Positions 36,987-48,975 of a DNA stretch of 64,000 bases are shown piece after piece. The notes under the pieces were generated by a model. That model was not told where the DNA came from, did not search any database, and saw only the letters and a list, made by a program, of their open reading frames with translations. The DNA lies in the NCBI RefSeq assembly GCF_013426205.1, contig NC_089426.1, positions 620,001-684,000 on the forward strand. The letters run 5' to 3'. Numbering within the stretch: position 1 is the first letter of the stretch; each line of letters starts with the position of its first letter. Origin of the DNA: Metarhizium brunneum (taxonomy: Eukaryota; Ascomycota; Sordariomycetes; Hypocreales; Clavicipitaceae). The translations under genes were made by a program, and so were the position numbers.

Positions 36987-39900
36987 ATTCGGCACCAAGT
37001 GGCGAGATCCGTCCAGCTCTTTGTTTTGTCATTCTTTATGAGCCTATGAAACCATGACCCGTGATATGACTTTGGCATTACGTTGGCAGAGGGTTGTATT
37101 TGTTGGAAGTGGCTTTGGGGGTGGGCGGCTGCGTACGATAAATGACGCAATATTGGCAATGGTTCATGTTGAAATGGGACATCTCATGAGTACCTACGGA
37201 GTAGGTAGTATGTAGATTAACGCAGTATGAGATTATCTGATACGGAGTATACGTCGTGATATATGACGCAACACGAACCCGACATGCTCAAAACGAAATG
37301 AAGTTGCCCGGCAACATTCTCTCAAGAACCAGCATGCAGAAGTACACTCTTCCGTGGCATAACTCTGTGCGGCTTCTACGACTCTGTCTGCGAACAGCAT
37401 GAATCGCTGGACTCATCCTCCCCGAAAGTCGACCATTAGAGCATCTGGCCCCGGGCCAATTTGTGTAGTAGGCTGTAGCTGCATACGAAGCCGTAGCGGT
37501 TGCATGAAAAGTGTTTCAGCATCGATTGGTAGGGCTGCGTGTGGCGATAATTCAGCAGTAGTCACCGGTGTAGGCAAAGGAATGTCTTTGTCGCTTGACA
37601 GGGACGCGTCTGGACAATGCTGCTGAATTTCACGTTGTCACCGCCATAATTGAACCTACCATGAAGTTGTAAATGGTAGTGTGCCCTATACTCTTGTTCT
37701 TCTAGACTCATCGACTCCCCCTCAGCTTTTATGAGGGCAGTCCCGGTGCTCTGTATTCGTAATGAGAACCATTTTTGGATCCGCCCTACATGCTTTTCTC
37801 GCTTTATGCCTCTCCTCGTCTTCCGTCTCTGGCCTCAACAATCCTCCAAGGAGATGATGACTAACTTATTCCATGTCACCTCTCTCCCTGCGCATCATGG
37901 TGTGATGTTACAACGTACGCAATCAGTCAATGGCAGCCAAAATGATTCCGGCGGCGGCATGTGTTCAAGTAGAAAAGATGCCAGACAGAGTCAAACGGCA
38001 CTGCACATCACTGCACATCATTAAAGTGCTCATTCGGCAAATCGTTTGGTGCCGCCTGTCGCGTCTTTCTGCACTGCAACGTCTTTTCACTCTACATGAT
38101 ACGACGTCACCATGGGACATGGGACATTTTCCCAGGTGCTCAAGTGGCATAATTTGGCTCAATTACACAATCAATGTAACATGTGCAAAGCCCACATGGC
38201 TCTCGGACATGCAACTTGACGCAACCACTCTGCACACCCTGGCATTTGTCGGCAGCGACTCTATTCACATCACTCCTCTCCTGAGGTATCCCAAGTCGCT
38301 GCCTCGTGGGAAAAACATTTTCCCCAAAGCGCGCCTGGGCACATGGCATCCAAGCGCAGACGCGAAACGTGCCAGAGGCGGTGCAATGGGGGCTGCCCAA
38401 GCTCAAACGTCTCACGGGGAAATCAGACCATCGGTTCGTCTCTGCCTCGCCGGTGGATTCTCCAGTCACGATGCCCTGGTCAGTGTAGATGGACAGATGG
38501 GGTCAAGTCGAGTGTTTTGTTGGTTTGCCTAAACCCACCCAGGGCCATCCATCTCGGGCTCGACTCTGGTACTCCATACATTCATTCGGAAATCACACGC
38601 CGTGGCCAAGCGTTACCGAGCGCATGGGCTCGCTGGGCAGAGGAGGGCATCGACTCGGCAATAACCGGAAATCGTCAAGGCAAGCTACGGGTGTATCTGG
38701 ATGAGAAGTCAATATGTCGACTCGAAGCACGCCATTTCCAGCGGTGGCAGTCTGCTTTGGGAAGATGAGTGGAGGGAGGACATCAGGCGACCCTTTTTAC
38801 AAAAATTAATGAAGCAAGATTAAAAAAAATTTAGCAACAAGGTTTCTAGCTGGTACTGTACCTGACCATCAAACAGACCAAGATGATGATGTGCAAAGGT
38901 GACCTTGACCTGGGGCTATATCAAACGCAAGCGCGCGTAGTACGTACGCAGCGCTCGGAAATCATGGGACTTGTCCGGTGGGCTGCATGATTAATGTTCC
39001 ATAAAGCAGCTCTACTATGCCGCTACCAGAACAGACGTGATAGGGAAAAACCTACCGGACTGTGCGGCGCAGCGGTTCTGACTCGCAAGCCGGAAGGGTC
39101 CCGGTCCCCGCCGGCATTGAACAAGGCAAGGCAGCATCTGGTATCCAATTCAATTCAATTCGACTGCATGGAATCAGAGATTGAATCTCGTGAAATGAGG
39201 GGGCCCGGCCCAAGAGAGCTGCGCAATCTCGCCGAGCACATGGCCCGCGATGGAATCGACTCGGCGGCACTCTGTCTCAAGGGCAGGTGGTGGTTGTGCT
39301 CGGTCCATCACCACGGTTTCAATTCGACGATAAACCACAACGCAGAAGCCCGAAATGCCTCTTTGCAAACACCGTCGATTCGCATCAGATACTCGACTGA
39401 GGTGATTTCGTGTCGGCCCTTCTCCCCTCTGCTCCGGGCTAGCTCCTGTGGCCCAGGATCTGCAGGGCCCTTTCAATGGCAGGGACCTGGGTTTTGACAA
39501 GGGGAACCGTCAACTGAATCTCCATGGTGGCATCAGTCAATGCATCGTCGAGCTAGTCGATTCAAGGTTCACCCCGTCGTACGACCGCACAGCCCTTTCA
39601 TTTCTGGCCCCCAACGGCCCGTCAGAGGCGTTGAAGTGCCGGGACAACCTCCCACCAGACGCATGCATGACTGACTCTGGCGCCGGTGAGGGATACAGAG
39701 TACCGAGTACACCAAGTGCCAATCAAGGTAAGAGGGGGGAAATAGGCGCCTCGAGCAATAAGAAATAAGTCTCGGTGCGGAGGGCGTGTTGCATTTGGCA
39801 GTCGAGATGTCAGCAAATTCACACGTCAGCCGGGTCCATGCAGCCCAGCCCTTGATTTCTTTCTTTTCAACTATCTGCCCTGTCTTGCTTGTACGGAATT

Positions 39901-40051
39901 TGCCGTCCACGTGTACGGGGTAGTGACTTATACGCGCGGAAGTACATAGTGAGGCGGCTTACATACATACACACACACACGCACGAGGCGTGGCAAGCGC
40001 GCCTCTTGTCTGTCCCCAGAGCCAATATACTTGACAAATGTCTTCTCCCGC
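36987..40051. other. Gene-poor 3-kb block
   Basis: No recognisable gene. The largest open frame (37930-38532, 200 codons) is shadowed by frames on both strands and has no motif or splice signals. Two TACGGAGTA words occur at 37195 and 37241, and a (CA)-rich stretch near 39966. It lies between the permease and cupin 3' ends. Confidence 0.5.
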
Positions 40052-40513
40052 TCACTCGTGCTCAGCAGCCCCCTTGGGCTCCCAGCCCGGCGCGGCCATC
40101 TCGAATCCCGCAAAGTCAAAGCCGGGCGCGACGGAGCATCCCACGAGCGTCCAGTCCCCCAGGGACCGCGCGTGCTGCCACTCCCGGCGCTGGATGACGG
40201 CCTGCGGGCGCTGGGCGTCCCAGAGGTCGGGCCCAAGGACCAGGTCGCGGACGGGCGTGCCGTCGTCCCACGACAGCGAGAGCCGAAGCGGCGCGCCGGC
40301 GTAGTAGTGCCACACCTCGACGGCGTCGAGCACGCGGTGCCAGTGCGACAGCCCTGACTCGCCCTCGAGGAGGTAGTAGATGTAGGTGCTGGGCGCGCGG
40401 CCCTCGGCCGACGTCTCTGGGTCCCGGAACGTCTCGATGTAGTAGCCCTTTTCGGGATGGGGAGCCAGGTTGAGCGCCGCGATGACGTCCTGCGCCGTCT
40501 TGCGCGTTGCCAT
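40052..40513 (-). CDS. DUF985 (Cupin_5) family protein, cytosolic form
   Basis: Intronless gene for 153 residues with no signal peptide. It matches the DUF985 cupin fold: AALNLAPHPEKGYYIETFRD, then IYYLLEGESGLSHWHRVLDAVEVWHYYAGAP and WTLVGCSVAPGFDFAGFEMA. The His residues of HWHR and EVWHYY are where a cupin would bind a metal, though DUF985 proteins lack a proven reaction. The gene is a close relative of the secreted protein encoded at 43216-43881, and both face the same way. Start is the first ATG of the frame, directly before the family N-terminus. GC-rich codon use resembles its neighbours. Confidence 0.88.
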   Translation of the reverse strand: MATRKTAQDVIAALNLAPHPEKGYYIETFRDPETSAEGRAPSTYIYYLLEGESGLSHWHRVLDAVEVWHYYAGAPLRLSLSWDDGTPVRDLVLGPDLWDAQRPQAVIQRREWQHARSLGDWTLVGCSVAPGFDFAGFEMAAPGWEPKGAAEHE

Positions 40514-41623
40514 GTTGACTGACGGACTGGCGGTATGTGAATTGTGTCTTGGACAGTGAGGGCTTTTGGTACATTCAGCAGCCCACGAGGGGAATTCAAG
40601 ATGAGAGGGCGAGGGGGAGAAAAAAAGGCGTTGGTTGATGGGGTCAGGAATCCCGCAGGATCAAGAGGCGTTTGGTGCCATTCCTTTGGCTCTTAAATCT
40701 TTCCTTTTCGACGGTCAATTCTCAATTTTTTTTTTCCAAGCACAATGCGGGGGCATGCCAGCCCAGCGCTGGCGTAGCAGCGGCCTGGTCGTTTTCATGT
40801 ACGCTGCGCATCGCGCAGTTACACAGAGGCCGATAGGCGAAGGCGATGACATGGAGGGACATCTGGAAACGCCAACGTTTTCCCGCCGATCACCAGAGAG
40901 GGGGGCACGTCGTCGGCATAATTGGAGATGGCCTCTCGTCTCCACCTGGACTGCGACGTCGTGACCCAAGCCGCATCTTGTCCTGCAGCTTTTTTTCCCG
41001 TGGTTCAGTCGAGCTCGAGCTGTCGTCGCCTGGGGTGAGACGTCTTGCAACGACGACGAGTGTCGCTGAAACCCTGGACACTGCGAACCCAGCACTTCGC
41101 CGATGTATTATTGCCAGGGGAGTGGTCGTATGCGTCAAGTCAATCCACCCGTCACCTCGACCGGCGCCGCATAGTTTCAATGCTGGTGTAGGGATGCCCC
41201 CTTCCCTCTCCCCTTTTCCCCGATAATTGGGAGACTGGGCGATGCAAAGTAATACTGGCCCGGGCCACAAATGGATGCCATCTCTGGTATATGTACATGC
41301 ATAGATAAGTGAGCAGTCACCACCACGGGGTGTGCGTGGGCGTAACATTGACCTCTGAACCTTTTTGCCGAAGCCGTCAAGTCGATATTCTCACCGAGGA
41401 GCGGCGAGCATCTTCCGCCAACGCACCACAGGACGGAGGGCCGCACACCATCGCATTAACATCAATATGAAAACGGCAACGAGGTGAACAATCGCTGATA
41501 TAGAAAATAAAAAAGGCCCCCCCCCCTCGACGACCAAGACAAGGTCGGCCTCGCAGGGCTCCCTCTCTATATGCGGCCGCGCGACACCAGCCAACGACGA
41601 CTGCACACACTTCGCGCCTCGCC
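40514..41623. other. Divergent promoter region
   Basis: DNA between the cytosolic cupin gene (minus) and the DUF7703 gene (plus). No gene recognised. It has short homopolymer runs, a poly(T) tract near 40728 and a run of C at 41517-41526 just upstream of the plus-strand start. Confidence 0.5.
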
Positions 41624-42719
41624 ATGGACGACATCCGAAAAGACCTGCCTCTGTCCATGACCATGGCCGCCTTCATCGGCATCTCGTGGTACATTGGCAT
41701 CGAGATCAACGCGGCGCTGTTCCTCATCTTCAAGCGGCGGCGCGGGCTGTACTTTTGGTCCTGCGCACTCACGTCGTGGGGCGTCATCCTGCAGCCGCTC
41801 TTCATCATCCTCGCCGACTTTGGCGTGTGGAAGGACCCGGTGCCGTCCATCACGCTCATCTACCTCTCGTGGTTCATCATGGTGGTGCCGCAGAGCTGGG
41901 TGCTCTACTCGCGGCTGCACCTGCTGATGCACACGGCCAACGTGCTCCGGGGCATCAAATACGTCCTCATCTTCAACTCGATTGTGTTTTCCATCCCGAC
42001 CATGGTGATTGGCACCATAGCAGTGAGTAGCGAACCGAAAGGACATCCGTCGTCAGGCAAAAATCACCGACTAACACGGGACCCTTCCCCCCGCCTAGCA
42101 AGCCACGTCCATCAACCCCAACCTGCCGGCCTTCAACCTCATCTGGGACCGGATCCAGCTCGTCGTCTTCTTCGTGCAGGAGGCGGCCCTCAGCATCCTC
42201 TACATGTTCCAGACGCGCAAGTACCTGCGCGGGCGGGCGCCGCTCACGGAGCACGCGTGGTCGTCGTCGTCGGCAGGGCCGGCCGCGCGCCCCCAGCAGA
42301 CCAAGGAGCAGAAGGCGGTGCTGTGGCAGCTCGTCTACGCAAACGCCGTCATCCTCGCCCTCGACGTGGTCCTGCTCGGCATCCAGTGCGCCAACATGTT
42401 CCACCTGCAGGGCGCCTTCAAGCCCTGCGTCTACGGCATCAAGCTCAAGCTCGAGTTCGTCATCCTCAACCGCCTCATCCAGACCATCCGCAAGCCCGCC
42501 AGCACGGGGCTGTATCTCGGCACCGGGCCCGACAGCTCCGCCCGCAGCCGCCAGTCGAGGCACAACAGCCTGTGGCACAAGAAGCCCGCCGCCGCCGTCC
42601 TCGAGCCGCACGAGGACAACGACGCCGTCCAGCTGGTGGATAATCTGTCCGCGACGGCGTTTGCCTCGCGCAGTCGGGAGAGCCAGGCGCCGGCGGCGTA
42701 TCCCGGGGGCATCAGGTGA
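41624..42719 (+). CDS. DUF7703-type integral membrane protein
   Basis: About 339 residues in two exons, 41624-42022 and 42099-42719. Six or seven hydrophobic segments are visible, including AAFIGISWYIGIEINAALFL, the family-typical FKRRRGLYFWSCALTSWG, YVLIFNSIVFSIPTMVIGTIA, QLVVFFVQEAALSILYMF and YANAVILALDVVLLGIQCAN. The intron lies right after GTIA and resumes QATSINPNLP. The C-terminal ~100 residues are polar, Ser/Arg/Ala-rich and probably cytosolic. The architecture resembles fungal GPCR-like membrane proteins, but function is unknown. The gene lies between the two cupin genes, transcribed against the downstream one. Confidence 0.85.
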
Positions 42720-42951
42720 CGGCTGACGGGGAGTTGGGGGGGCAATGGGAAACCTTGTTTGTTGTTATTTTACCGGGGATTGGGAAAAGAGATGTATAGA
42801 CACGCCTGTATAGGGGCCCTTTGACGAGCACCATGTACCATCATCATATCATGCGTATACATATCCGAGACATGTGCTGCTACATGAAATACCCAAGACG
42901 TGACGCGGCGTCATCAGGCGGGCTAATTGGTCACTAGTGGACAATGGGACG

Positions 42952-43210
42952 AACAAATCGAGTCTGTCTCTCTATTACTCTCGTCTATGTCGTCATTCAA
43001 CGTTGACATTATCCCGCACCAATCCTGAGCGGGCTTACACAAGCGCAAGGAGTCCGCCGCAACCTGCAAAAACACCATTTAAATGGCACAAACAAATCGA
43101 GTCTATATCTCTATTACTCTCATCTATGTCGTCATTCAGCATTATCCCGCGCCAAGCATAAGCGGGCTTACACGCGCAACGAGTCCGCCGCCACCATGAA
43201 AAACACCACA
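42952..43210. repeat. Imperfect tandem duplication, 138-bp period
   Basis: Copy 1 (42952-43079) and copy 2 (43090-43210) both run from AACAAATCGAGTCT through CTATGTCGTCATTCA, CATTATCCCGC, AGCGGGCTTACAC and AGTCCGCCGC to AAAAACACCA. Copy 2 lacks a few internal bases. The second copy ends 5 nt before the stop codon of the secreted cupin gene, so the duplication sits between two convergent 3' ends. Confidence 0.85.
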
Positions 43211-43215
43211 TACAA

Positions 43216-43881
43216 TTACCGTCCACCACGGATTGACTTAGCAGAGCGCTTGCGCTTCTTTTGCTTACAGCAACCCTTTGGCACAAAGTCCGGCTTCTCC
43301 AGAATTGTTCCGTCTGGCGAAAATCCCGGCGCCACTACAGATGTTCCCTCGTCAGCTTCTATTCACACGCACAGCTCACACACACACATCGGTCAAGGAT
43401 TCTGATACGTACTCGTGGTCCCGACCAGCGTCCAGTCGCCGTGGGAGCGGGCGCTCTGCCACATGTCCTTGGGCACGACAACCTGCGGCCTCTCCTCGAC
43501 CCTCTTGTTGAAGACGTTGGGCCCGAGGACGTGCCTCTCGCACGCGGTGCCGTTGTTCCACGACAGCGAGAGCGTCAGCGGCGCGCCGGCGTAGTAGTGC
43601 CACACCTCGTACGCGTCGAGCTTGTGCCAGACGGACTCGCCCGCGTCGCCCTCGAGCAGGTAGTAGATGAGGGTGCTGATGGTGCGGTTGTCCACCCGCA
43701 CGGGGTCCTCGAACGTCTGGATGAAGTAGCCCTTTTCGGGGTTGGGCACGAGCCCGAGCTTCTGGACGACCTGCTTCGCGCTGTAGTCTCGCTCGTCGAT
43801 CGGCTCCCAGTCCCAGGCCAGGAGGCCGGTGGGCAGGACCGCGAGGGCCGCCAGCGTCGTGTACACGTGGTGGAGGAGCAT
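43216..43881 (-). CDS. DUF985 (Cupin_5) family protein, secreted form
   Basis: Paralogue of the upstream cupin with an N-terminal signal peptide (MLLHHVYTTLAALAVLPTGLLA). Exon 1 is 43413-43881, exon 2 43216-43334; the 78-nt intron starts GTACGT and ends CTGTAG. Splicing gives TTMAPGFSPDGTILEKPDFVPKG, matching the paralogue's C-terminal block; without splicing the protein stops early at TSTYQNP. Predicted length is 195 residues. Core motifs: LGLVPNPEKGYFIQTFED, LIYYLLEGDAGESVWHKLDAYEVWHYY and WNNGTACERHVLGPN. The C-terminus adds a Lys/Arg-rich tail with CCKQKKRKR that the cytosolic form lacks. Likely exported or vacuolar; reaction unknown. Confidence 0.87.
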
Positions 43882-46800
43882 CGTGGCCTGCTGTGAGTGA
43901 GGTCTTGGGTAGCTTGGCCTTTTTTTGTTTGGTTCGTCTGGTATATAGAAAAAAAAGCCGAAGTGAGCTGAGACACGAGGTGTTTGAGGTTGGACGGGTT
44001 CGGGGTATTTTATGCGTCAACCGGCGATGGGATGTTTTTCCGCAAGCGCCACAGAGTGGTAATGGAAGATTCGAATCTTCGGGGCACGAGGAGCCAAGGT
44101 CTGTGTGTTCCCCCCCCCCCCTCCAGCTACATATCATTTGTCCTTAATAGCGCAATTCCGCGGTGCAGGGTCCCCCGGTGTCAGCTCGGGGGGGGACAGG
44201 GTTATGGTTGCCCAATCGGCCAACTACTGCTACGCTGGATAACTTGACTTTTTTTTCCGCCGCGGACACTAATAAACCTACGACAATGCTGGCTGGAACG
44301 GGTCAAGCATTTCGATTTTTCGAGAAAAACGCTAGAAAGCGAGGCCAGCGCCTCTTCATCATGGCCCGTTCCGAAGCCTCTCCTCCTCCAGATCGGCAGT
44401 CTGCGTGATAGTACTACATACACGGCAACTCGGATCGCACTTTTATTGAGCACAGAGCTTTTCCCCTCACGATAAGCGAGGTGCTATAGTTTGTACGGGG
44501 AGAGTTGGCAAAGGCGTTCTGGGCTCGTAACCCGGAGCCACTTGGTGTCTGGGCAAACTGGACCAACTTGATGGCCATGGAGAGCCTCCAATTTCAGCAG
44601 CGTCTACTAGCATTATTACTTGGAGCCTTACTCCGTACTCCGTAGGTGAAGACGAATTGCATTATTCATTGACGAGCGCCCTCTTGACTGATTGCGGTCT
44701 TTCTCTTCATGGGGCAGATGAATGTGCTAGAGGATGTTATGCCGACAGACGCCGAGTAAACCAATATAATTCCCAAGGCCCCAATGGACGGATCCAGCAA
44801 ACATCGACGTTATGCAGCAATGGCCAGGCAATCAGGTGAATAAGTCTCCAGCTACGGAGTACAGGGACAATAGCGCTGCACATCCCGGCATGTGCATGAA
44901 CCCCAATAGCAGTCTGTGGGCACATCCATTGATAGAGTTTGCACCTTGCCCCAACCGCACAGAGTCAGCCAACTCGGCCAGGATCAGGCTGCAGCTCCGG
45001 CCAAAAGTGGACATGTACAGCCCGTAAGAGGACCGCTGATTTGTGCAACGAGGCCATCCTACCACCGTCTGGGCCAGAAGGGTACAATATAGGCAGGGGG
45101 TCGTGTGAAGGAGCGCAACGATGGATCTGGCATGTCTCAGTTCTGCGACCGGCAGTTTCCTTTGTTTGGAATAGTATATACTCGGTATGTACAATACAAT
45201 AGCTAGTTGTGTGCTCACGTCGGCCCTTGGCAGTCAAATAGACCAGATGACGAAGACCAGCGGCCATCAGCAACCTTTGGCTTAATCGCAAATGGCATAC
45301 CGCAAAGGACTAGAAATTATGTCATGCGCTGTCGATGACTCGAGCGTGCATGTGGCTATCAAACTGCTTGCATAGAACTAGTAGTTGGCGACTGAGTCGT
45401 ACAGGAAGCTTGGCAGATGCTGGAAACATGTACGCGGTCGCCATGGGACGACTTGACGCCATAGATGGAGGACCAGACATGGAATGAACAGCGGGCCAAG
45501 GCGCGGTAGTTCCACCTCTTGTGGTTTCGTGCCTTTCTCCCACATTGCCTTTGATGCGTAATACTGTCTACCGTCAGATCGCGGCACCGTCTTCTCCAGC
45601 TAGGCATTGACATCACATCGCGTCCAAACGCTACCCTGCGAAACAGCACCAGCAAATCGGGTTGGTCATAATCAAGACTTGCCCGGGCTATAAGTGAAGA
45701 CTTGTCGGAGCATCGAGGCCTCTTCTGCCACCGGAATTGTATCATCTCTCTCGCGTTCAAGACTCTCACGGCCAAAGAGCCAGGAATCTGATTGCTACTC
45801 ACAACGTCCATGCAGGGCATCTTCCTTTCCACCGGGCCGGTGGACGATATCCAGCGAAATTTCGACATCATCAGGGTCCACTGACTGTTGACTGTCGTGC
45901 CCGTAGCTTCGTCCAAGTTCCCAACTATCATGTCATGACCGCCTCATTTCACTTCCCACCATGATTCACCGCCATTCCAAGGACTTTGGGAATATTCAGC
46001 ACGTGCGCCCTTTTTGCACAGCTCGTCAATTTCATTGCACGGCCTGCCGCGGGAAGCGCAGTCTATCATGACAACTTCCCGCCGTCGTGCCATCCGCCCT
46101 TGCCTGAGAAGCTTCAAGCGTAGTACAACCACCCCGTCTCCGTACATGGTTCCAATGTATGTACAACTTTTGCAATAATCTGGGTGCGCCTGGGTGTGCA
46201 TGTGGTTTCATTCAATACAATGTATTTGGGCGTGTTTTTGCCACGGTCCGAGACTCAAGTTGTTCCGACCAAGCAGGGCACTCTTCCCACGAACGGATTC
46301 TGCGTACGCGGCAAACTCGCGAAGAAGAAAACATCTAGAGACCAACGTTTTACAGGTATTCTTTGTAGTTGATTCTTTTTCCGGATCAGGTTATTGCTAG
46401 AAAGAGGGTTTAAACGTGACCGCTTCGTGGTTCTCGCCGCTGCAACCAGACCTCACCTCTGGCATGTCAGACTCACTTCATCTAGGGTAGGTCGAAAGCT
46501 GCAAGTGTATAGGCAGGCCATCAACGAGCACCAGCAACATCCCAGCTACGGGTGCATCAAGGTGACATGTAAACAAGCTAGATGAGATACTTGGGAACAA
46601 GCCCGGCATGCAACTGTAGCAAACACGACTTGTTCAGCTCGCCCCCAGCGGGTGGCGGTGCAAATTACGCAACAAGACCAAAGTGAGCGTCCAAGGCTAC
46701 ATTTATCCGCCAGTCATGTCCATCCATCGAGTCTATTGATTTTCCGCCACCCTGTATCTAGAAGAGCGTACGGCTTCCCAGATGAATGGGTGATTGTGTC

Positions 46801-46904
46801 CTGCGTACGGAGTACACGTCTACCGGCAAGTCTGCGCATGTGTTGCGCCCCTGCGGTCTTGTAGTTGCCAACAGCTATTCGCATTTCGAGACGGTCCTCC
46901 ATGC
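43882..46904. other. Gene-poor 3-kb block
   Basis: No supportable gene. The largest frame (45359-45931, minus) has no motifs. Copies of the TACTCCGTA word lie at 44630-44645 (two overlapping), 44853 and 46806. A palindrome GAAGATTCGAATCTTC near 44066 resembles a T-loop by chance but lacks the rest of a tRNA. Confidence 0.5.
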
Positions 46905-48975
46905 TCACCGTCGCCCCCCATCCTCAAGAATCATGTGCGCGCCCTTCTCGGCAATAGCATAGACAGTCGCCTGCAGATGCGCGCTAATCTGCAACGGCAT
47001 CACGCTCGCGTCCACGACTCTCAGCCCCTTGACGCCATATACCCTCAATCGCTCGTCGACCACGCCTCCCTTGATGCCTGCTCTTCCGCCCATGCCGCAC
47101 GTCCCAACCGGGTGCCAATCCGTAATAGTGTGTTGCCTCACCCAGTCCCGCAGCCGGGCATCGTCGGCCACAATCTCGGGCGTGGGATTTGCGGCGGCAC
47201 GAATGATGCCGGCCAACGGCTGCGTTTGGGCAATCTTCTGTCCGAAGTGGATGCACTCCTTGATGATTTCGGCGTCAAGCTGCCCGTGTCGGCCGGCGTA
47301 GTATGCCGGGTCGATGATGGGCTTTGTGTCCCCCGTGGAGCTCTGACCCGGGCGGATGTGGATTGACCCTACGGAAAACGGGTGCTGAAGCATCTGGAGC
47401 ATGGTGCCGTATTTCTTGCCAGCGTCCCCTTTGAACGTGGTGCTCCAGTTGCCCAGGTCAAAGATGTACTCTACTTGACCGAGGGTTGATGTGCCGTCAA
47501 GACGTCTTCGAAGGATGGCGCGTTTTCCGTCATCGTAAGCTGTAATGTTGGCGGATTTGGCGTGAATTTCGGCCAGGAAGTGTGACGGGACGGCGTGAGA
47601 GAAGGGAATGTATGCGAGTGCGCATGGGAGAACGGTGAAGGGGCCTCTGTGTTCACGGAGGTACTGCTCCCGCGCGGCGGCGATAACGGCCTCATCCGTC
47701 AAAAGATCATCAGGGTTTGATAGCGAGGGGTCTACCTCGAATATCATGGCCACCACTGCCATCTGTCAATATTTTCCTGACGGGCATCCGGGACACAGGA
47801 AACTCACTGATGTGGTCTTGCAAGTTCTCTCCGACCATTGGGCTGTCCACCTTCACTTGAACACCGGCCTTTTTCAAGACCTCGGTGCTTCCAATTCCAG
47901 ACATTTCCAGAATTTGAGGAGACTGGACGGTTCCAGCTGACAACACCACCTCCCTTGTCACATTCACCACATGCTGCTTGCCGCCGTGAGAGAAGCGCAC
48001 TCCGGTCGCTACATAGTCATCCTCATCGCCGGAGCCATCTTTGCAAAGCACAATCTCGTACACGGTGGCTCCCGTCAGGATATGCAAGTTATCAGGCTGG
48101 TGTGCGAGGTAGTAACTGGTGGAATAGCTTCGGGAAGCTGTTACGGGGTCGACGGTATTCACATTCGTCCACACACCGACATTCGATCCCGACAGGTGGG
48201 CGGAATTGGTCTTGATGCCAACAGCATTGAGTGTTGAGTGCCACAGCTTGTGAGAAGTTGAATAGTCGGGAGAGTAAGAGATTTGAATGGGACCAGTCGT
48301 GCCAAAGGCCTCGGGTTCGTGTGTGGCGATGTATTCCTCCCTGAGTGCTTGAGTTGGCGGGTGGAATGTTTCGGATTTCTTGAAGAATGGGCTGTATTTG
48401 ACAAGTCAGCTCGCAGGCTATATGCCTAGGTAGCGATGCAGTCGTAGCAGCATGAGTCCAATTGTTGAGCACCGACATAAAATGGGTAGTTGAGGCCCGA
48501 TAGCCATCAGCACCATCTACACCACAGTATTCTCACGACAACTCGTGTACCAGGCCACGGAGCCAACTCACAGTAAATCATTCCAGGCCCATCCTTGATT
48601 TCCCAACGCCGCCCAGTCATCATAATCCTCCCTGCCGCCTCGAACCCACGTCATAAAATTCAGGGCGCTTGTTCCCCCCAACACCTTTCCCCTCGGCCAC
48701 GGCAACCGTCTCCCACCCAAACCGTCCTGTGGCTCTGTCTCAAAGGCCCAGTCCAACGGACCGCCGAGGGAACGGCCGTAGAAAGCGGGGATATCAACAT
48801 TGTCTTCGCCATGTGCAATGCCGCCCGCTTCCAGGACGCCTACCCTAAGTGATGCATCCTCTGCCAGTCGAGAGGCAACCGCTAGACCAGCAGTGCCGCC
48901 GCCAATGACAATGTAGTCGTAGGAATGCGTGAGGAACGACTCGGGTGAAGAGGATGATTTGATTGGGTTCCCCAT
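46905..48975 (-). CDS. GMC-family FAD oxidoreductase
   Basis: Flavoprotein of the glucose-methanol-choline family, about 612 residues. Exons are 48572-48975, 47808-48391 and 46905-47755. N-terminal FAD motif VIGGGTAGLAVASRLAED; signature 1 PRGKVLGGTSALNFMTW; signature 2 SAGTVQSPQILEMSGIG. Near the end come DWHPVGTCGMG and VVDASVMPLQISAHLQATVY, which place the catalytic His pair. The second intron is 52 nt; the acceptor that keeps frame lies 7 nt beyond the more obvious CAG and gives NLQDHIMVAMIFEV. No signal peptide is visible, so the enzyme is probably intracellular, closer to choline dehydrogenase or aryl-alcohol oxidase-like members than to secreted glucose oxidase. Substrate unknown. Confidence 0.9.

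Noticed and set aside
37930..38532. 200-codon open frame
   Set aside because: Frames of similar length overlap on both strands and no domain, splice signal or start context supports it.
44050..44085. tRNA T-loop-like palindrome GAAGATTCGAATCTTC
   Set aside because: No matching acceptor, D or anticodon arms around it; the palindrome alone explains the motif.
44505..44560. Possible anticodon hairpin CTGGGCTCGTAACCCGG
   Set aside because: A five-pair stem with a seven-base loop is there, but no T arm or acceptor stem completes a tRNA.
45359..45931. 190-codon minus-strand open frame
   Set aside because: No motif, and neither gene context nor splice evidence supports it.
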